From Chthoniobacterales bacterium (GTDB lineage Bacteria > Verrucomicrobiota > Verrucomicrobiia > Chthoniobacterales > DASVRZ01), in assembly GCA_039930045.1 (NCBI GenBank), contig JBDSQB010000017.1:62001-126000 (forward strand): a stretch of 64,000 nucleotides of DNA, read 5' to 3'. Position numbers and translations under genes: made by a program. The notes under the pieces are model-generated. The model was not told the DNA's origin. It did not search any database and worked only from the letters and a program-made list of their open reading frames with translations. Positions 61,583 to 64,000 of the stretch are shown in pieces. The stretch's first letter is position 1; each line of letters starts with the position of its first letter.

Positions 61583-61762
61583 GCCCGCGATAGTGTATCT
61601 AGCCTTCTGGCGGCTCCCCAAACGACTGCGACAGTCTGTCGAAACTTTTTCCAGCTCCCGGAAAGCACTGCGATAGCCTGTTGAAGAGATTTTTCGGTGC
61701 CTAAAATGATCGCGATAGCCTGTCGGGAACATTTCCGGGTCTCCGAAATGATTGCCATTCAC
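61583..61762. repeat. Degenerate 42-bp tandem array (4-5 units)
   Basis: The core GCGA(T/C)AG-CTGT recurs at 61628, 61670 and 61712, exactly 42 bp apart, with weaker copies near 61587 and 61754. The period is twice that of the 21-bp array at 4806. The rest of 61299-61856 holds the two palindromes listed and no gene. Confidence 0.7.
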
Positions 61763-61856
61763 TAGCGCAGACGCTTTTGGATGGCCAAAAAGCCCGTTCC
61801 CGGCCCTCAGGGGAACTTTTTTCAGCTATTTTTTGCGTCTCACGTCGAATGCAGGC

Positions 61857-62750
61857 ATGGTTTGCGGCGTGACATTTCGCCTCCTGCTCCTCGGCCTCTT
61901 TTGCGTGCTCCAGAGTGCGCTGTCGGCAGCCTCCCTGCCCTTCAGCACCGTCTTTCAGGGGCAAAAAACTTTCGACCGGCTCGTCGCCCGAGCCGACGCG
62001 GAGCATTGGAACTCGCTTCCCATCGGACTCCGCGCCGCCACTGTCGGGCACGCCCTCGTCGGCACGCCTTACAAGGGATTTACCCTGGAGATCGACGACC
62101 ACATCGAGGCTCCGTCGGTGAATCTGAACGGGCTCGACTGCTGGACATTTTTTGAGGCGTCACTCGCCTTTGCCCGGATGATCGCCGAGCCGCGTCCGAA
62201 TTGGACTCCCGAGCGGATGCTGCACTACATCGAGTTGGATCGTTATCGCGGCGGCCAGTGCGACGGCACCTACCTTTCGCGCCTGCATTATTTGGAGGAT
62301 TGGCTCTGGGATAACGACAAACGCGGACTCGTCGAGGACCTCACCCGGCGGCTCGGCGGCGTGCGCGTGATGAATATGGCCCGCGAAATGACCGTTGGCT
62401 GGAAAAATTACCGCTATCTCTGCTGCAATCCCGACCTGCGCACCGGCATCGCCCAGCACGAGGCCCGCATCGCCTCGACCCCGTTTTATCACATCCCGAA
62501 AAACAAGATCGCCAGCATCGAAAAATACCTTCAAACCGGCGACATCATCGGCATCACCGCGCGCGATGGTCCCGGCGTCGGCACGTCGCATGTCGGTTTC
62601 GCCGTGCGCGATGAAAAGGGCGTCGTCCACTTCATGCACGCCTCGGCTCCGAGGAATTACGGACGCGTCGTCGTCGATCAGCGTCTCTCCGATTACGTCG
62701 CGCATTACACCACCGACACGGGCATCCTCGTCGCCCGTCCGCTGCGCTAA
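61857..62750 (+). CDS. DUF1460 (NlpC/P60-like amidase) protein, secreted
   Basis: A 297-aa exported protein. Signal peptide VTFRLLLLGLFCVLQSALSA. LPIGLRAATVGHALVGTPYK and VNLNGLDCWTFFEASLAFAR are the DUF1460 landmarks; C95 is the presumed nucleophile, and GVGTSHVGFAVRDEKGVVHF supplies the histidine. The family is thought to be an N-acetylmuramoyl-L-alanine amidase- or peptidase-like cell-wall enzyme of the periplasm. The ATG at 61857 gives a proper signal peptide. The following histidine kinase starts at the next base after its stop. Confidence 0.85.
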   Translation: MVCGVTFRLLLLGLFCVLQSALSAASLPFSTVFQGQKTFDRLVARADAEHWNSLPIGLRAATVGHALVGTPYKGFTLEIDDHIEAPSVNLNGLDCWTFFEASLAFARMIAEPRPNWTPERMLHYIELDRYRGGQCDGTYLSRLHYLEDWLWDNDKRGLVEDLTRRLGGVRVMNMAREMTVGWKNYRYLCCNPDLRTGIAQHEARIASTPFYHIPKNKIASIEKYLQTGDIIGITARDGPGVGTSHVGFAVRDEKGVVHFMHASAPRNYGRVVVDQRLSDYVAHYTTDTGILVARPLR

Positions 62751-64000
62751 ATGACCGCGCTTCTTCTGGCGCTGGCTCTGGGGGCGAGCTGGATTTTTTT
62801 CCTCTGGCGCTACGCCCTGCCCCTGCGCCGGTTGCAGGAAGAGTTGAGTTCCATTCGATTCGGGAAAAAACGGGGCGTGACCCTCGCGGGAGCGGCAGTC
62901 ATTCGCGAAATCGCCGGAACCGTGGCCGAACTGCTCGATGAAAACGACGTTTCGCAACAACGCGCACGAGACGAGGGGCTGAACTTGCGGACGATCCTCG
63001 AAAGCATGCGGGAGGGGGTCGTTCTCCTCGACAACCAGAAGCGCATCCGGCTGGCGAACCGGGCGATTTACCGGCTGCTACCCGCCGGTTTATCGCCGGT
63101 GAACCGCACTTTGCTCGAGCTTTTTCGGAATCACGTCCTGCAACGCGCCATCGAAACGAGCTTCACCACGCCCGAGCCGCAGACCACCGAATACGTGGTG
63201 GATGTGAGCGAAAATGGACGCCTCGTGGCGAAGACATTGGAAGTCACCAGCATCGGAATCCCCGGGAGCGGCGGCGAAATCGTAGGCGCGCTGGCTGTTT
63301 TCCACGATCTCACGCGGGTGAAGGAACTCGAGGGGATGCGGAAGGATTTCGTGGCCAATGTCTCTCACGAATTGCGCACGCCGCTCTCGATCATCAGCGG
63401 CTACATCGAGACGCTGCTCGACGACGATCTGGAGGACGTGGAGTCGGGCCGGAAATTTCTGCGGATCATGCACCGGCATACACAGCGGTTGCATTTGCTG
63501 GTGGAGGATTTGCTCACGATCTCGGCGCTGGAGTCGCAGCGGGTGGCGCTGGAATTTCGCCCGGTCGAGTTACAGTCGAATCTACAAAAGATCGTCGAAC
63601 AACTCGAACCCGCCCTGTCCGCGCGCGACTTGCAGGTGAAGCTGGATTTTCCCGCAGACTTTCCCGAGCTGGAGGTGGACGCACGCCGCATCGATCAGGT
63701 GTTTTTTAATCTGCTCGAGAATGCGATCAAACACGGCCACGCCGGCGACGCTCCCATCGAGGTCATCGGCAAAGTGGGGCCGCAGGGCGTCTCTATTTCC
63801 GTGCGCGACCACGGGCCCGGCATCGCGGCGAAGGACCAGCCGCACATTTTCGAGCGTTTCTACCGGGTGGATGAGGCCCGCTCGCGCGAGGTCGGCGGCA
63901 CCGGGCTTGGGCTTTCCATTGTCAAACACGTCGTCCAGGCGCACGGCGGAACGGTGGAGGTGGCCAGCCGCCGGGGCGAGGGCGCGACCTTTGAGGTCAT
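62751..64000 (+). CDS. Sensor histidine kinase, PhoR-like (3' end outside window)
   Basis: 416 residues are present. One N-terminal helix (MTALLLALALGASWIFFLWR) anchors it in the inner membrane. Residues about 75-190 form a PAS domain (LRTILESMREGVVLLDNQKR). The H-box FVANVSHELRTPLS has H206. The ATPase domain has NLLENAIKHG (N-box), VRDHGPGI (G1), FERFYRVDEARS (F-box) and GGTGLGLSIVKH (G2). The PhoR/ResE arrangement is clear. It continues in frame beyond 64000. It begins directly after the DUF1460 stop. A partner response regulator is not in the window; phosphate sensing is a family-based guess. Confidence 0.88.
   Translation, partial: MTALLLALALGASWIFFLWRYALPLRRLQEELSSIRFGKKRGVTLAGAAVIREIAGTVAELLDENDVSQQRARDEGLNLRTILESMREGVVLLDNQKRIRLANRAIYRLLPAGLSPVNRTLLELFRNHVLQRAIETSFTTPEPQTTEYVVDVSENGRLVAKTLEVTSIGIPGSGGEIVGALAVFHDLTRVKELEGMRKDFVANVSHELRTPLSIISGYIETLLDDDLEDVESGRKFLRIMHRHTQRLHLLVEDLLTISALESQRVALEFRPVELQSNLQKIVEQLEPALSARDLQVKLDFPADFPELEVDARRIDQVFFNLLENAIKHGHAGDAPIEVIGKVGPQGVSISVRDHGPGIAAKDQPHIFERFYRVDEARSREVGGTGLGLSIVKHVVQAHGGTVEVASRRGEGATFEV

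Overview
The window looks like a chromosomal segment of a Verrucomicrobiota bacterium, most likely the Spartobacteria/Chthoniobacter side. The basis is a four-gene pseudopilin cassette of the Verru_Chthon A-D type (TIGR02600/02598/02599/02596), two PEP-CTERM proteins with autotransporter-associated beta-strand repeats, high GC outside one A/T-rich gene, and many dispersed palindromic repeats. This placement rests on family knowledge; no database search was run.

Layout. 1-10.7 kb and 54.5-64 kb are housekeeping flanks: thiD (partial), 5-formyl-THF cyclo-ligase, a metallo-beta-lactamase-fold hydrolase, a LURP-one protein, a CreD-like membrane protein, an LptF/LptG-type permease and a tRNA-dihydrouridine synthase on the left; a UvrD/PcrA helicase, two TPR proteins, endonuclease III, a DUF1460 protein and a PhoR-like histidine kinase (partial) on the right. 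The left flank also holds an A/T-rich gene with a HEPN-type RNLFVH motif, and palindromic and tandem repeats.

10.7-54.2 kb is a large plant-glycan utilisation locus. A minus-strand operon encodes a GH29 alpha-L-fucosidase, an Axe2-like SGNH acetylxylan esterase and a GH52 beta-xylosidase. An AraC regulator faces a plus-strand operon of an enolase-superfamily sugar-acid dehydratase, an SDR dehydrogenase and a clan-A (GH39-like) glycosidase. A GntR/LacI-type hybrid regulator faces a Gfo/Idh/MocA oxidoreductase, followed by an FAD oxidoreductase. A roughly 12.7-kb minus-strand run then goes from a PEP-CTERM protein through a second Gfo/Idh/MocA oxidoreductase and the pseudopilin genes D-B-C-A to a 151-aa secreted protein, a 1324-aa secreted CBM9-like/beta-propeller protein and a 250-aa secreted protein. 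Upstream lie a second, recently duplicated PEP-CTERM gene and a minus-strand operon with a paralogous 1231-aa giant, a beta-propeller protein, a 655-aa predicted toroid protein, a CE7-like esterase and an SGNH esterase. Divergent from that is a plus-strand sugar operon (SIS isomerase pseudogene, MFS transporter, GH31 glycosidase, ROK kinase pseudogene, alpha/beta esterase).

Main discoveries. (1) A 16-bp direct-repeat element, TGTATG-N2-W-T-S-TGTAT, occurs upstream of five transcription units of the locus, at 43-51 bp from the start codon in four of them; it looks like the operator of an undescribed glycan regulon. (2) The pseudopilin cassette is translationally chained to a giant CBM9/propeller protein and sits in the same run as a PEP-CTERM surface protein, which suggests a dedicated glycan-responsive surface or secretion machine. 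(3) Three decayed genes (VOC, SIS isomerase, ROK kinase) can be recognised across frameshifts. (4) Several families of palindromic repeats lie between genes, one of them fused in frame to a coding region and next to 21/42-bp tandem arrays at two distant loci.
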